Origin: Bacteroidales bacterium
Lineage (GTDB): Bacteria; Bacteroidota; Bacteroidia; Bacteroidales; UBA932
DNA length: 64,000 nt
Direction of reading: 5' to 3'
Assembly: GCA_020026275.1 (NCBI GenBank)
Contig: JAHHQQ010000002.1
Coordinates: 123,436-187,435 of the forward strand
Shown here: piece by piece, positions 1 to 8,791 of the stretch
Layout: each line of letters opens with the position of its first letter
Numbering within the stretch: position 1 is the first letter of the stretch
Made by a program: the position numbers and the translations under genes
The notes under the pieces: model-generated
Database searches by the model: none
Seen by the model: the letters and a program-made list of their open reading frames with translations, nothing else
Told to the model about the DNA's origin: nothing

Positions 1-1
1 T

Positions 2-1144
2 GAAAAGATTTTGCTGCTTCTTTCCTTCTTATATCCCTTTTTTGTGACAGGAAGCTTGCAGGCTGCCAATGACCATAAGACTCCACAGGAAAAATATATT
101 GAACGTTATGCTTCCATTGCCGTGTCAGAAATGTACCGGACAGGAGTTCCAGCCAGTATCACTCTGGCTCAGGGAATATTGGAATCAGGTTCCGGTCTGT
201 CTTCTCTTGCCCGCAAGTCCAATAACCATTTTGGTATCAAGTGTCATGGATGGAAAGGACGCAAGGTATATCATGACGACGATGCTCGAGGAGAGTGTTT
301 CAGGGCTTATGACCATCCGGAGGAATCGTTCCGGGATCATTCCGACTTTTTGCGTTACCGTGATCGTTACAAATTTCTATTTGACTATAAAACAACTGAT
401 TACAAAGCTTGGGCAAAGGGATTGAAGAAAGCAGGGTACGCCACGGACCCACATTATGCGGACAAGCTGATCAAATATATTGAGGATTATGACTTGTCAA
501 GATTTGACAAGATGTCTTCCAGGAAGGCAAAGGAAATCAGTGAGGCGGAGAAGAAGGAAGAAATGACAGCTGCAGAAGCGCCGGCTGGCGAGGAGACAGT
601 ACATAAACTTACAAGAAAAGAACGCCGTGCATTGCGGAAAGCGGAAAGGGAAGCAAAGAGAGAAGCGAAGAAACTGGCTAAAGAACAGGCCAAACGTAAG
701 GAGAAGGAAGGTGTGGCCGAAGATGTCATTCCGGAGTCTCCGCTCAGTATAGAGAAGCCGAAAATTTACCAGGCGGATGAGACTCTCCATTTCAATATGT
801 ACCGTCAGATTTATTCACGGAATGGAGTTCCTTATATCAATGCGATGGAAGGAGAGACTTTGGAGTCAATAGCAGAGGAGTATGACCTGTTCATCAAGGA
901 GATCTGTAAATTCAATGATCTTCAGCCAGGAACTGAAATCCATCCTGGCGACATTGTCTATATTCAGGCCAAGAAGAAGCAGGGAGCTCGTCATCTCAAC
1001 AAATATATTGTTGACCATGACGGAGAAAGCCTATGGGCGATTTCTCAGCGTTTTGGAGTCCGTCTCAAGGAAATTTTGAAAATGAACGAACTGTCCGCTG
1101 ATTATCAAACCAGAGAAGGAGATGTCATATTGCTTCGCAAATAG
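2..1144 (+). CDS. Glucosaminidase (peptidoglycan hydrolase) with two LysM domains, 5' partial
   Basis: Cell-wall hydrolase expected to cut the glycan strand of peptidoglycan outside the inner membrane. A hydrophobic N-terminal stretch (LLLSFLYPFFV) followed by an A-A junction looks like a signal peptide. A glucosaminidase domain follows (about residues 25-155, with AQGILESG and the NNHFGIKCHGWKG core; the E of ILESG is the likely catalytic acid). Then comes a very basic, Lys/Arg/Ala-rich probable coiled coil (about 175-235) and two C-terminal LysM repeats (about 275-325 and 333-377), which should bind the GlcNAc backbone. The reading frame stays open to base 2 with no ATG; the first possible start is a TTG at 11, so the true start is probably just left of the window. 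It lies 15 bp before mltG, another glycan-strand enzyme, so the two are probably co-transcribed. Confidence 0.88.
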   Translation, partial: EKILLLLSFLYPFFVTGSLQAANDHKTPQEKYIERYASIAVSEMYRTGVPASITLAQGILESGSGLSSLARKSNNHFGIKCHGWKGRKVYHDDDARGECFRAYDHPEESFRDHSDFLRYRDRYKFLFDYKTTDYKAWAKGLKKAGYATDPHYADKLIKYIEDYDLSRFDKMSSRKAKEISEAEKKEEMTAAEAPAGEETVHKLTRKERRALRKAEREAKREAKKLAKEQAKRKEKEGVAEDVIPESPLSIEKPKIYQADETLHFNMYRQIYSRNGVPYINAMEGETLESIAEEYDLFIKEICKFNDLQPGTEIHPGDIVYIQAKKKQGARHLNKYIVDHDGESLWAISQRFGVRLKEILKMNELSADYQTREGDVILLRK

Positions 1145-1159
1145 GAAGAACAATCGAAC

Positions 1160-2218
1160 ATGGAAAAGAAGAAAAAGATTATGATAGGGTCCCTTATAGG
1201 AGGGATTGTCATGTTAGTGGCGCTGGCAGGGGGCATCCTTTGGCAGAAATATTACGACCGCCGGATGCCTAATTTTGATAAGGTTTCAGAGATTTATGTT
1301 TATCCAGGTACTCCGGCTGATTCGGTAGAAACGCAGATTCTCCGCAAATCTGCCGTTATCAGTCCGAGAAGTCTTCATCGTGTTTTCAAAAAATTGACGG
1401 AAGTGCGGCCTGGACATTATACGATTGCCTCTACAAATTCTAGTATGTATGTGGCGCGTATGCTTGAGCATGGGTGGCAGACTCCTGTTCATCTGGTAAT
1501 CTCAGGGACGATTCGTAGAGAAAGCACTCTTGCGAGAAAGATAGCCAGGCAGATGTTGTCTGATTCTGCAAAAGTGATGGCCGCTTTACACGATACTCTG
1601 CTGTTAGACTCTATTGGCGTAGAACCTTCCCAGATCTTCTCTCTCTTCATACCTGACACGTATGAAGTTCTTTGGACGGAATCCATGCCAGAACTCCTGC
1701 GCCGGATGAAGAGGGAATACGATGCCTTCTGGTCTGAGGAAAACAGGAAGAAGGCAGATTGCGTTGGACTGACTCCCAAAGAAGTTTCTATTCTGGCTTC
1801 CATCGTCAATGCGGAGACTAATTATGTTCCGGAAATGCCTTCTGTAGCTGGTGTATATGTGAATCGACTCTGTGCGGGAATGAAGTTGCAGGCAGACCCG
1901 ACGGTTGCATATTGTTTTGACTATCAGTTGAGCAGAATTTTGAAGAAACATACTAAGGTGAATTCTCCTTTCAATACTTATCTCCATTATGGTCTGCCAC
2001 CTGCCCCTATCTGTGTTCCTTCCAAAGCGGCACTTGAAGCGGTGCTTGATTTTGATAAGAACAATTACCTGTATTTCTGTGCCAGTCCTGAGATGAACGG
2101 CCGCCACTTGTTTGCGACCACATATTCAGCTCATCTGAAAAATGCCCGTGCTTTTTCTCGGGCTCTTTCCAAATTGCTCAAGGAAAGGGAGGCTGCTGAA
2201 AAGATTGTCAACAAATAG
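1160..2218 (+). CDS. mltG: Endolytic murein transglycosylase MltG
   Basis: Inner-membrane lytic transglycosylase that cuts nascent glycan strands and so sets their length. A short Lys-rich cytoplasmic tail (MEKKKKIM) precedes one membrane segment (about residues 7-28, IGSLIGGIVMLVALAGGILW). The rest is the periplasmic YceG/MltG fold. The family motif ILASIVNAETNYVPEMP is present near residue 215, with the catalytic glutamate in NAET, followed by VAGVYVNRL and the LQADPTVAYCF segment. The C-terminal part has the usual NTYLHYGLPPAPICVPS block. Length (352 aa) is normal. The gene follows the glucosaminidase by 15 bp and ends 20 bp before a strong terminator. Confidence 0.95.
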   Translation: MEKKKKIMIGSLIGGIVMLVALAGGILWQKYYDRRMPNFDKVSEIYVYPGTPADSVETQILRKSAVISPRSLHRVFKKLTEVRPGHYTIASTNSSMYVARMLEHGWQTPVHLVISGTIRRESTLARKIARQMLSDSAKVMAALHDTLLLDSIGVEPSQIFSLFIPDTYEVLWTESMPELLRRMKREYDAFWSEENRKKADCVGLTPKEVSILASIVNAETNYVPEMPSVAGVYVNRLCAGMKLQADPTVAYCFDYQLSRILKKHTKVNSPFNTYLHYGLPPAPICVPSKAALEAVLDFDKNNYLYFCASPEMNGRHLFATTYSAHLKNARAFSRALSKLLKEREAAEKIVNK

Positions 2219-2239
2219 AAAGTCGGCTGGAAACATGCA

Positions 2240-2273
2240 AAAGCCCGGAAACAGAAAAAGTTTCCGGGCTTTT
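2240..2273 (+). terminator. Rho-independent terminator after mltG
   Basis: A perfect 13-bp stem (AAAGCCCGGAAAC / GTTTCCGGGCTTT) with a 7-nt A-rich loop is followed by a T run. It lies between mltG and the end of the convergent RSH gene. The A run on its left side means it could also serve the minus strand. Confidence 0.9.
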
Positions 2274-2291
2274 GTCGGTAGATAGAAGGAA

Positions 2292-4460
2292 TCAGTTGCG
2301 ATTGACTTTTTCTATAAATTTGTTCTGCCTCAGACAGGAAATGACTTTGTCCAGTTCCATATTGGAAGGAACTGAAATTTTCATGTTTATTTTATATAAT
2401 CCGTGCACATTGTCTTCATTCATCTGGAAAGAACGGATAGATGCCTTGAAAGTGTTGACAATGTCCATGATGTCATTGATGACGGTCGGCTCCTTGGAAG
2501 CGGTCAGACGGAGTCCTACCTGGAAACTTCCTGTACTTGGAGTCTCTGCCCATTTGACCCGGTGAGTCCGGTAAGGATATTTGGTCAGCAGTCTGGCGGC
2601 GTTCGGACAGGACAGACGATGGATCTTGATGCCGTTGTCACGAGTTACAAAAGCAAATACATCATCACCATAGACTGGATTGCAACATTTTGACATTTTG
2701 TAGTCCAGCCCTTTCAAATCTTCGTTGTTGATGATGATAATGTCATCTCCGGTTCTGGAATTATGAGTTCTCCAATTTTCTTTTGCCGCTTCAATTGCTT
2801 CTTGGTCTGCTTGTCTGAGCTTGTCCAAAGCGGCTTGCTCTATCTGGTCATGCTCTAGAATATAGTTCTTGATGAAGTTGATGTCCGTATCGCCGTTTCC
2901 GATACTGGCATATAATGCATTGACAGTGTTGAAGTTGTGTCTCTTCATGAATTCATTGGCAATGTCATCCGGAAAAGTGAGCTTCCAGTTCTTCAGACGC
3001 CGAGTCAGCAGTTCTTTGCCTTCAGCGGCCGCTTTATATTCTGCTTCATGTAGAATTTGCTTGATCTTGTTTCTCGCTTTGGAAGTGATGACAAAATTGA
3101 GCCAGTCCTGTGACGGCTTCTGGTTTTTGCCACTGATGATTTCCACGATGTCTCCGGTCTGCAGCTTGTGACGGATGGTAACGGTCTTGCCGTTGACTTT
3201 TGCACCGGTACAGCGGATACCGAGATTGGAGTGGATGTTGAATGCGAAGTCCAGGACGGAAGAACCCGTTTTCAGAATTCTAAGTTCTCCTGAAGGAGTG
3301 AAGACAAAGATTTCTTTAGAAGGTGGCTGAGGAATATCTTCTGGATTTATCGCTTGCGGATGCTCCAGGTTGTAACGGACTGTCTTCAGCCAATTGTCAA
3401 TGGTGGCTTCATAACTGATTCCTTTGTAGGACCAGTGTGACGCATGCCCGCTTTCTGCAATTTCATCCATTCTTTTGGTCCTAATTTGAACTTCAATGGA
3501 GGCGCCATCCTTGTTTTTGACTGTAATGTGGAGAGATTCATATCCATTGGCCTTCGGATTGGTCACCCAATCTCTAAGACGAGAGGTATCCGGCTCATAT
3601 TCATTGGTGACATAGGAATAGACATCCCAGCAGAGACGTTTCTCTTCAGCAGGATCTCCGTCGCAGTCGATGATGAAACGGATTGCATAGACATCGAAAA
3701 CTCCTTCGAAAGGAACTTTTTGCGCTTGCATTTTCTTGAAGATGGAATAAGCCGTTTTGGTACGGACTTTCAGTTTGTAGCGGATGTTCTTTTCGGAAAG
3801 TGTCTTTTTCAGAGGCTCTATAAAATCATTGGTCAAGTTGATCCTGTCCTGCTCTGTTGCCTTCAGCTTGTTGGTGATCAATCGATATTGTTCGGGTTCC
3901 GCAAAGCGGAAATAGATATCTTCCATCTCACTCTTTACATTGTACAGGCCGAGCTGGTGGGCCAGAGGAATGTATAGCATCAAGGTCTCCATAATCTTGC
4001 GCTCTCTGGTCTGCCGAGGGAACATGTTGAGGTTTCTCATGATTTCCAGACGGTCAGCAATCTTGATGATGGTGACACGGGGATCGGTAGAATACTGTAT
4101 AATCAGTTTCTTGTAATTTTCTGCTTCCAGACGGGTATCTTTGGGTTTGATGGTGGAAATCTTGTTGAGTCCGTCCACCATGGTGTAGATGTCATTGTTG
4201 AAATTGGCGGACCGGATGTTCGTGTCAAACAGATTTCTGGTGGATTCATGAAGGAAAACGGCGGCTACGGATCCGGCATCCAGACCAATCTCATCAGCTA
4301 CGATCTCTGCTACGTTGAGCGGATGTTCGATGAAAGGATGCCCATTGTCCCGCACCTTGTCTTTCAAAGTCTCTTGGGCAATAGCATAGGCTTTCCGGAT
4401 AATTTCTTTGTCATTTTCACTAAAATGACTGAATTTTTCTTCGATTATGTCGTTTTTCAT
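2292..4460 (-). CDS. Long RelA/SpoT homolog, synthetase intact, hydrolase site degenerate
   Basis: Alarmone enzyme that transfers pyrophosphate from ATP to GDP/GTP to make (p)ppGpp. Full RSH architecture: HD hydrolase domain (1-190), synthetase (200-350), TGS (380-445), Cys-containing zinc-finger-like segment (near SKCCNPVYGDD) and C-terminal ACT. In the hydrolase domain H46 and D136 are kept, but the HDxxED motif reads H71-E72-S-T-R75-N76, so the acidic pair needed for ppGpp hydrolysis is missing. The synthetase keeps R233, K235, D256, the YxSLH motif (307-311) and catalytic E323. Its charge motif is R294-L-R-D297, resembling the basic RXKD of bifunctional Rel enzymes rather than the EXDD of RelA. 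I infer a synthetase-only enzyme. It is 18 bp downstream of uvrB on the same strand. Whether a second, hydrolase-competent RSH exists cannot be seen here. Confidence 0.92.
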   Translation of the reverse strand: MKNDIIEEKFSHFSENDKEIIRKAYAIAQETLKDKVRDNGHPFIEHPLNVAEIVADEIGLDAGSVAAVFLHESTRNLFDTNIRSANFNNDIYTMVDGLNKISTIKPKDTRLEAENYKKLIIQYSTDPRVTIIKIADRLEIMRNLNMFPRQTRERKIMETLMLYIPLAHQLGLYNVKSEMEDIYFRFAEPEQYRLITNKLKATEQDRINLTNDFIEPLKKTLSEKNIRYKLKVRTKTAYSIFKKMQAQKVPFEGVFDVYAIRFIIDCDGDPAEEKRLCWDVYSYVTNEYEPDTSRLRDWVTNPKANGYESLHITVKNKDGASIEVQIRTKRMDEIAESGHASHWSYKGISYEATIDNWLKTVRYNLEHPQAINPEDIPQPPSKEIFVFTPSGELRILKTGSSVLDFAFNIHSNLGIRCTGAKVNGKTVTIRHKLQTGDIVEIISGKNQKPSQDWLNFVITSKARNKIKQILHEAEYKAAAEGKELLTRRLKNWKLTFPDDIANEFMKRHNFNTVNALYASIGNGDTDINFIKNYILEHDQIEQAALDKLRQADQEAIEAAKENWRTHNSRTGDDIIIINNEDLKGLDYKMSKCCNPVYGDDVFAFVTRDNGIKIHRLSCPNAARLLTKYPYRTHRVKWAETPSTGSFQVGLRLTASKEPTVINDIMDIVNTFKASIRSFQMNEDNVHGLYKINMKISVPSNMELDKVISCLRQNKFIEKVNRN

Positions 4461-4478
4461 GATTCTAGTGTTCTGTCG

Positions 4479-6650
4479 TTAATCTTTCCATACTTTGAGA
4501 TATTCCTGCAGCGCCCACATCTCGTCTCTGTAACGGGCTGCCGTCGTGAAATCCAAATCTGCGGCTGCTTTCTGCATCTTCCGTTTGCTCTCTTCCACTG
4601 TTTCCAGCACTTGTTCCTTGCTCATTGCGCGGATGACCGGATCCTGCAGGACAGCGGCCAAATCTGCCTGGAGGTATCCGTCTTTGTAGGCGGAGTTGCT
4701 TTCTCTCCTTGAATCCGGTCCCAGTCCGACTGAAATTTTTCCTTTTCCCAGAGCGGATGGATTGGGGATGAAGGCTGGATCATCATAGGAATTCGCTGCT
4801 CTGAGAACGCCTGGACTTTCATCTGGTTTATAGGAGGTAGTGCTTTCATAAGGATTGAGTTCTCCAAGCAGAGCATTCCTTTTCACATTGACCTGAGTCG
4901 GGGTGATGTGGTGCCGCTTATTGTATTCTATCTGTTTGGACCGCCTGCGGTCAGTCTCGTAAATGGTTTCCTGCATAGATTTGGTGATGGTGTCCGCATA
5001 CATGATCACCAGTCCGTTCACATTTCTGGCTGCTCGTCCCGCAGTTTGTGTCAAAGCCCTTGCCGATCTGAGGAAACCTTCTTTGTCTGCATCCAGAATG
5101 GCAACCAAAGAGACGGTCGGGATGTCCAGACCTTCTCGGAGCAAATTTACTCCGACCAGCACGTCAAAGAGCCCATTCTTGAAATCTTCAATGATTTCGA
5201 CACGTTCCGCCGTATCAATATCGCTGTGGATATATCGGCAACGTACTCCGACATTGTCAAAATACTGGTTCAGCTCTTCTGCCATTCTTTTGGTCAGAGT
5301 CGTTACCAATACTCGTTCATCTTTTTCTGCCCGTTTTCTGATTTCTTCCAGCAGGTCATCCACCTGATTCTCTGTCGGACGCACCTCGATAGGGGGATCC
5401 AGCAGACCGGTGGGTCTGACTACTTGTTCAACAATCAGGCCATCTGATTTTTCCAATTCATACTCGGAGGGGGTAGCGCTGACATATACGGTCTGTCCAG
5501 TGATGGCTTCGAATTCTTCAAATTTCAGCGGCCGGTTGTCGGCTGCGGCCGGCAGGCGGAATCCATATTCTACCAGAATGGATTTACGGCTATGGTCTCC
5601 ACCATACATCGCGCGAATCTGAGGTAAAGTGACATGGCTTTCATCAATGAAAGTGATGAAGTCATTTGGAAAATAGTCAATCAGGCAGAATGGGCGCTGT
5701 CCTTCTTTACGACCGTCCAGATATCTGGAATAGTTCTCAATACCAGGACAGTAGCCCATTTCCTTGATCATTTCCAGGTCATACTCCACACGCTGTCTGA
5801 TTCTTTTTGCTTCCAGAGGTTTTCCGATGTTTTCGAAATATTGAATCTGTTTGTGAAGATCATCTTGAATTTGGCTGACAGCCCGGGCCGTTTTTTCCTT
5901 GGTAGTCACGAAGTTGGTCGCCGGATAGATGGGCACTTCGTCCAGTGTCTCCAGATGGGCGCCCGTCAGGGGGTCAATCATGTAGATGTTGTCCACTTCA
6001 TCACCGAAGAATTCGATTCTTACCGCTTCGTCCGCGCCTCCCAGGAAAACATCAATAGTGTCGCCTCTTACACGGAAAGTGCCTCGCTTGAAATCTGTTT
6101 CTGTACGGTTGTAGGCGGCATCAACCAAATGGTAGAGCAGCCGGGTCATGCTGCGTATCTCTCCCTTCCGGACCATGATGGTCTGCTGATGGAAATCGGT
6201 CGGGTTGCCGATGCCATAGAGGCAGGAGACCGATGAGACGACAATCACATCCCTTCGTCCTGCCATCAGTGCGGACGCCGCGCTCAATCTCAATTTGTCG
6301 ATGATTTCATTGATGCTCAGGTCCTTTTCGATGAAAGTGTCCGTGGTGGGCAGATAGGCTTCCGGCTGGTAATAGTCGTAGTAGGAGACAAAATATTCAA
6401 CGGCATTGTCAGGAAAGAAGCTTTTGAATTCTCCATAAAGCTGTGCGGCCAGAGTTTTGTTGTGGCTCAAAATCAGTGCCGGCCGCTGCAACTTTTCAAT
6501 GACATTGGCCATTGTAAAAGTTTTGCCGGAACCAGTTACGCCCAGAAGAGTGACTGCATCAGTGCCTTGCCGGATTGCATCGCAAAGTCCATTTATGGCA
6601 GAAGGCTGGTCGCCGGAAGGCTGATAAGGAGCTTGTAGTTTGAATTTCAT
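4479..6650 (-). CDS. uvrB: UvrABC system protein B
   Basis: DNA-damage verification helicase of nucleotide excision repair, loaded by UvrA and acting with UvrC. Walker A GVTGSGKT lies at about residues 37-44. The damage-probing beta-hairpin region carries the diagnostic YDYYQPEAYLP. Helicase motifs include DESH, VSATPSEYELE and the LREGLDIP / QTAGRAARN block. A C-terminal UVR motif (about 680-715, KRKMQKAAADLDFTTAARYRDEM) binds UvrC. At 723 aa it is slightly longer than E. coli UvrB; the extra lies in the linker before the UVR motif. ATG at 6650 begins MKFKLQAPYQPSGDQPSAI, the normal UvrB N-terminus. It is the first gene of a two-gene unit with the RSH. Confidence 0.98.
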   Translation of the reverse strand: MKFKLQAPYQPSGDQPSAINGLCDAIRQGTDAVTLLGVTGSGKTFTMANVIEKLQRPALILSHNKTLAAQLYGEFKSFFPDNAVEYFVSYYDYYQPEAYLPTTDTFIEKDLSINEIIDKLRLSAASALMAGRRDVIVVSSVSCLYGIGNPTDFHQQTIMVRKGEIRSMTRLLYHLVDAAYNRTETDFKRGTFRVRGDTIDVFLGGADEAVRIEFFGDEVDNIYMIDPLTGAHLETLDEVPIYPATNFVTTKEKTARAVSQIQDDLHKQIQYFENIGKPLEAKRIRQRVEYDLEMIKEMGYCPGIENYSRYLDGRKEGQRPFCLIDYFPNDFITFIDESHVTLPQIRAMYGGDHSRKSILVEYGFRLPAAADNRPLKFEEFEAITGQTVYVSATPSEYELEKSDGLIVEQVVRPTGLLDPPIEVRPTENQVDDLLEEIRKRAEKDERVLVTTLTKRMAEELNQYFDNVGVRCRYIHSDIDTAERVEIIEDFKNGLFDVLVGVNLLREGLDIPTVSLVAILDADKEGFLRSARALTQTAGRAARNVNGLVIMYADTITKSMQETIYETDRRRSKQIEYNKRHHITPTQVNVKRNALLGELNPYESTTSYKPDESPGVLRAANSYDDPAFIPNPSALGKGKISVGLGPDSRRESNSAYKDGYLQADLAAVLQDPVIRAMSKEQVLETVEESKRKMQKAAADLDFTTAARYRDEMWALQEYLKVWKD

Positions 6651-6694
6651 CTTGACCTTGTTTAGAAAATTCGATACACACTAACCAAAACGAA

Positions 6695-6702
6695 CAAATA
6701 TA
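6695..6702 (-). promoter_or_regulatory. Probable -7 box for uvrB
   Basis: TATATTTG on the minus strand matches the Bacteroidota -7 consensus TAnnTTTG and lies about 45 nt before the uvrB ATG. No clear TTTG -33 element is at the expected distance, so this rests on the -7 box alone. Confidence 0.5.
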
Positions 6703-6714
6703 AATATAAAACAC

Positions 6715-6722
6715 TACATTTG
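6715..6722 (+). promoter_or_regulatory. Probable -7 box for the agmatine deiminase operon
   Basis: TACATTTG matches TAnnTTTG and lies about 95 nt before the agmatine deiminase ATG, back to back with the uvrB box. An alternative arrangement uses the TTTG inside this box (6719-6722) as a -33 element for a weaker TATATTTT at 6741-6748. Confidence 0.4.
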
Positions 6723-6817
6723 TAGGAAAGATAGTTTATCTATATTTTCGTAGAATCTAAATTTAAGGAATAGATTTAATTTAAGGAAAGATTATTCTAA
6801 TTTTATTGAAGAAAAAC

Positions 6818-7885
6818 ATGAAATTACCTGCAGAATGGTCCAATCAAAGTGGAATCCAGATGACCTGGCCCGATGAGACGACTCCATGGGATGATCTGGA
6901 GAGGGTTCAGGAATGCTATGTGGACATCATGTCTGCCATCCTTCAGTTTGAACCGGTCCTGCTCGTGACCAGCGACATCAATGCTTGTCGAGACAGGATT
7001 CTGGCCATCTTGGAGGAGAAAGGCCATGATTCCAAGACAATTGAAAAGATCCGTATGGCCACTTGTCCGATCAATGACACTTGGGCTCGCGATCACGGTG
7101 GCATTTCAGTCATCGGAGACAATGGAGAAAAGTATATCTATGATTTTGTGTTCAACGGTTGGGGGCAGAAATTTGCCTCCAATCTGGACAATTGCGTCAC
7201 TCAAAACATTTTCTTTGACAATGTTTATGAAGAAGATGTCATGTGTGTAGATATGAGACCGTTTGTTTTGGAAGGAGGCAGCATTGACACGGATGGAGAA
7301 GGGACGCTCCTCACGACGAGCGAATGTCTTTTGTCTAGGAACCGCAATGAATACTTGGACCAGGATGAGATAGAAGGGGAATTGAAACAGGCTTTTGGTC
7401 TGGACCGTATTCTCTGGCTCGATGACGGCGGTATCGCAGGAGATGATACCGACAGTCATGTGGATATTCTGGCCAGATTCTGTTCTCCAGACACCATAGC
7501 TTATTCCCAGTGTCTGGATCCGGAAGATGAGAACTATGAGGGGTTGAGGAAGATGGAGGACCAACTCAGGTCTTTCAAGACCAAGGAGGGAAAACCTTAT
7601 CAATTAATACCGCTTCCTGTTCCTGAACCAATGTATCTGGACGATTACAGATTGCCGGCATCTTATGCTAATTTCCTCATCGTCAACGGTGGGGTGATTG
7701 TTCCAGGATCGGCTTCACCTGCAGATGAAGTGGCGCGCGAACGCTTGCAGAAGGCATTTCCAGATCGTGAAGTAATCGTAGTGGACTGCCGTCCATTGCT
7801 TTCAGGACATGGTTCACTTCATTGTGTCACCATGCAATTTCCAGAAGGTTATATCCGACAAGTAAACAAACCATTAAACCAATAA
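6818..7885 (+). CDS. aguA: Agmatine deiminase (agmatine iminohydrolase)
   Basis: Hydrolyses agmatine to N-carbamoylputrescine and ammonia, the first step of the agmatine route to putrescine. It belongs to the guanidino-group-modifying family of Cys enzymes. Visible motifs are WARDHG (89-94), FVLEGGSIDTDGEG, WLDDGGIAGDDTDSHVD with the catalytic His, and the C-terminal GHGSLHC block with the nucleophilic C336. The ATG at 6818 gives MKLPAEWSNQSG, the usual N-terminus; the frame also allows a TTG 12 nt earlier. The next gene starts 1 nt after its stop and encodes the enzyme for the next step, which makes the assignment firm. Confidence 0.95.
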   Translation: MKLPAEWSNQSGIQMTWPDETTPWDDLERVQECYVDIMSAILQFEPVLLVTSDINACRDRILAILEEKGHDSKTIEKIRMATCPINDTWARDHGGISVIGDNGEKYIYDFVFNGWGQKFASNLDNCVTQNIFFDNVYEEDVMCVDMRPFVLEGGSIDTDGEGTLLTTSECLLSRNRNEYLDQDEIEGELKQAFGLDRILWLDDGGIAGDDTDSHVDILARFCSPDTIAYSQCLDPEDENYEGLRKMEDQLRSFKTKEGKPYQLIPLPVPEPMYLDDYRLPASYANFLIVNGGVIVPGSASPADEVARERLQKAFPDREVIVVDCRPLLSGHGSLHCVTMQFPEGYIRQVNKPLNQ

Positions 7886-7886
7886 G

Positions 7887-8771
7887 ATGAAAACATTGAA
7901 AGTGGGACTTGTCCAGCAGTCTTGCGGACAAGATATCCAGGCGAATATCGTCAAACTTCAGAACCATATAAGAGAGTGCGCTGAACAAGGTGCACAATTG
8001 GTTGTTTTGCAGGAACTTCATAATTCCGTATATTTTTGTCAGACAGAGGAAGCGCGAATCTGTGATTGGGCGGAGACTATACCGGGGCCTTCTACAGAAT
8101 CCTATGGCGCTTTGGCCAAGGAACTCGGAATAGTCATTGTACTTTCTCTTTTTGAACGTAGGACCGCAGGAATTTATCACAATACGGCAGTCGTGCTGGA
8201 AAAAGACGGAACGATTGCCGGAACATACCGCAAGATGCATATCCCTGATGATCCATGCTATTATGAAAAATTTTATTTCACTCCAGGAGACCTGGGTTTC
8301 AAACCGATCCATACTTCTGTCGGAGAACTGGGAGTCCTTGTATGTTGGGACCAGTGGTATCCGGAGGCGGCCCGTATCATGGCGATGAATGGGGCGGACC
8401 TTCTCATTTATCCTACTGCAATTGGCGGTGTCGGTACGGATCCGAAGGAGGAGCAGGAGATGCAACGTCAAGCATGGCAGTTGGTGCAGCGTGGACATGC
8501 TGTGGCCAATGGCCTTCCTGTGGTTACGGTCAACAGAACTGGGCATGAAGAGGACCCTTCAGGCAATACCATCGGTCTGGATTTCTGGGGCTATTCTTTT
8601 GTGGCTGGACAACAGGGGGAAATCTTGGCCCAGTTCACAACGGAAGAAGAGGGCGTCAAGGTCGTTGAAATTGATATGGACCGTACCGAATATGTCCGCA
8701 GGGGATGGCCTTTCTTCCGCGACAGGAGGATTGACGCTTATGGAGAGATTCTCCAGCGCTTTGGAAAATAG
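7887..8771 (+). CDS. aguB: N-carbamoylputrescine amidase
   Basis: Nitrilase-superfamily amidohydrolase converting N-carbamoylputrescine to putrescine, CO2 and ammonia. The Glu-Lys-Cys triad is E43 (LQELHNS), K116 (RKMHIPDD) and C153 (LVCWDQWYPE). Length (294 aa) and the conserved YYEKFYFTPGD segment fit the family. It begins 1 nt after aguA, so the two should be translated together. Confidence 0.95.
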   Translation: MKTLKVGLVQQSCGQDIQANIVKLQNHIRECAEQGAQLVVLQELHNSVYFCQTEEARICDWAETIPGPSTESYGALAKELGIVIVLSLFERRTAGIYHNTAVVLEKDGTIAGTYRKMHIPDDPCYYEKFYFTPGDLGFKPIHTSVGELGVLVCWDQWYPEAARIMAMNGADLLIYPTAIGGVGTDPKEEQEMQRQAWQLVQRGHAVANGLPVVTVNRTGHEEDPSGNTIGLDFWGYSFVAGQQGEILAQFTTEEEGVKVVEIDMDRTEYVRRGWPFFRDRRIDAYGEILQRFGK

Positions 8772-8791
8772 GACGAATCAATTAATAATGA

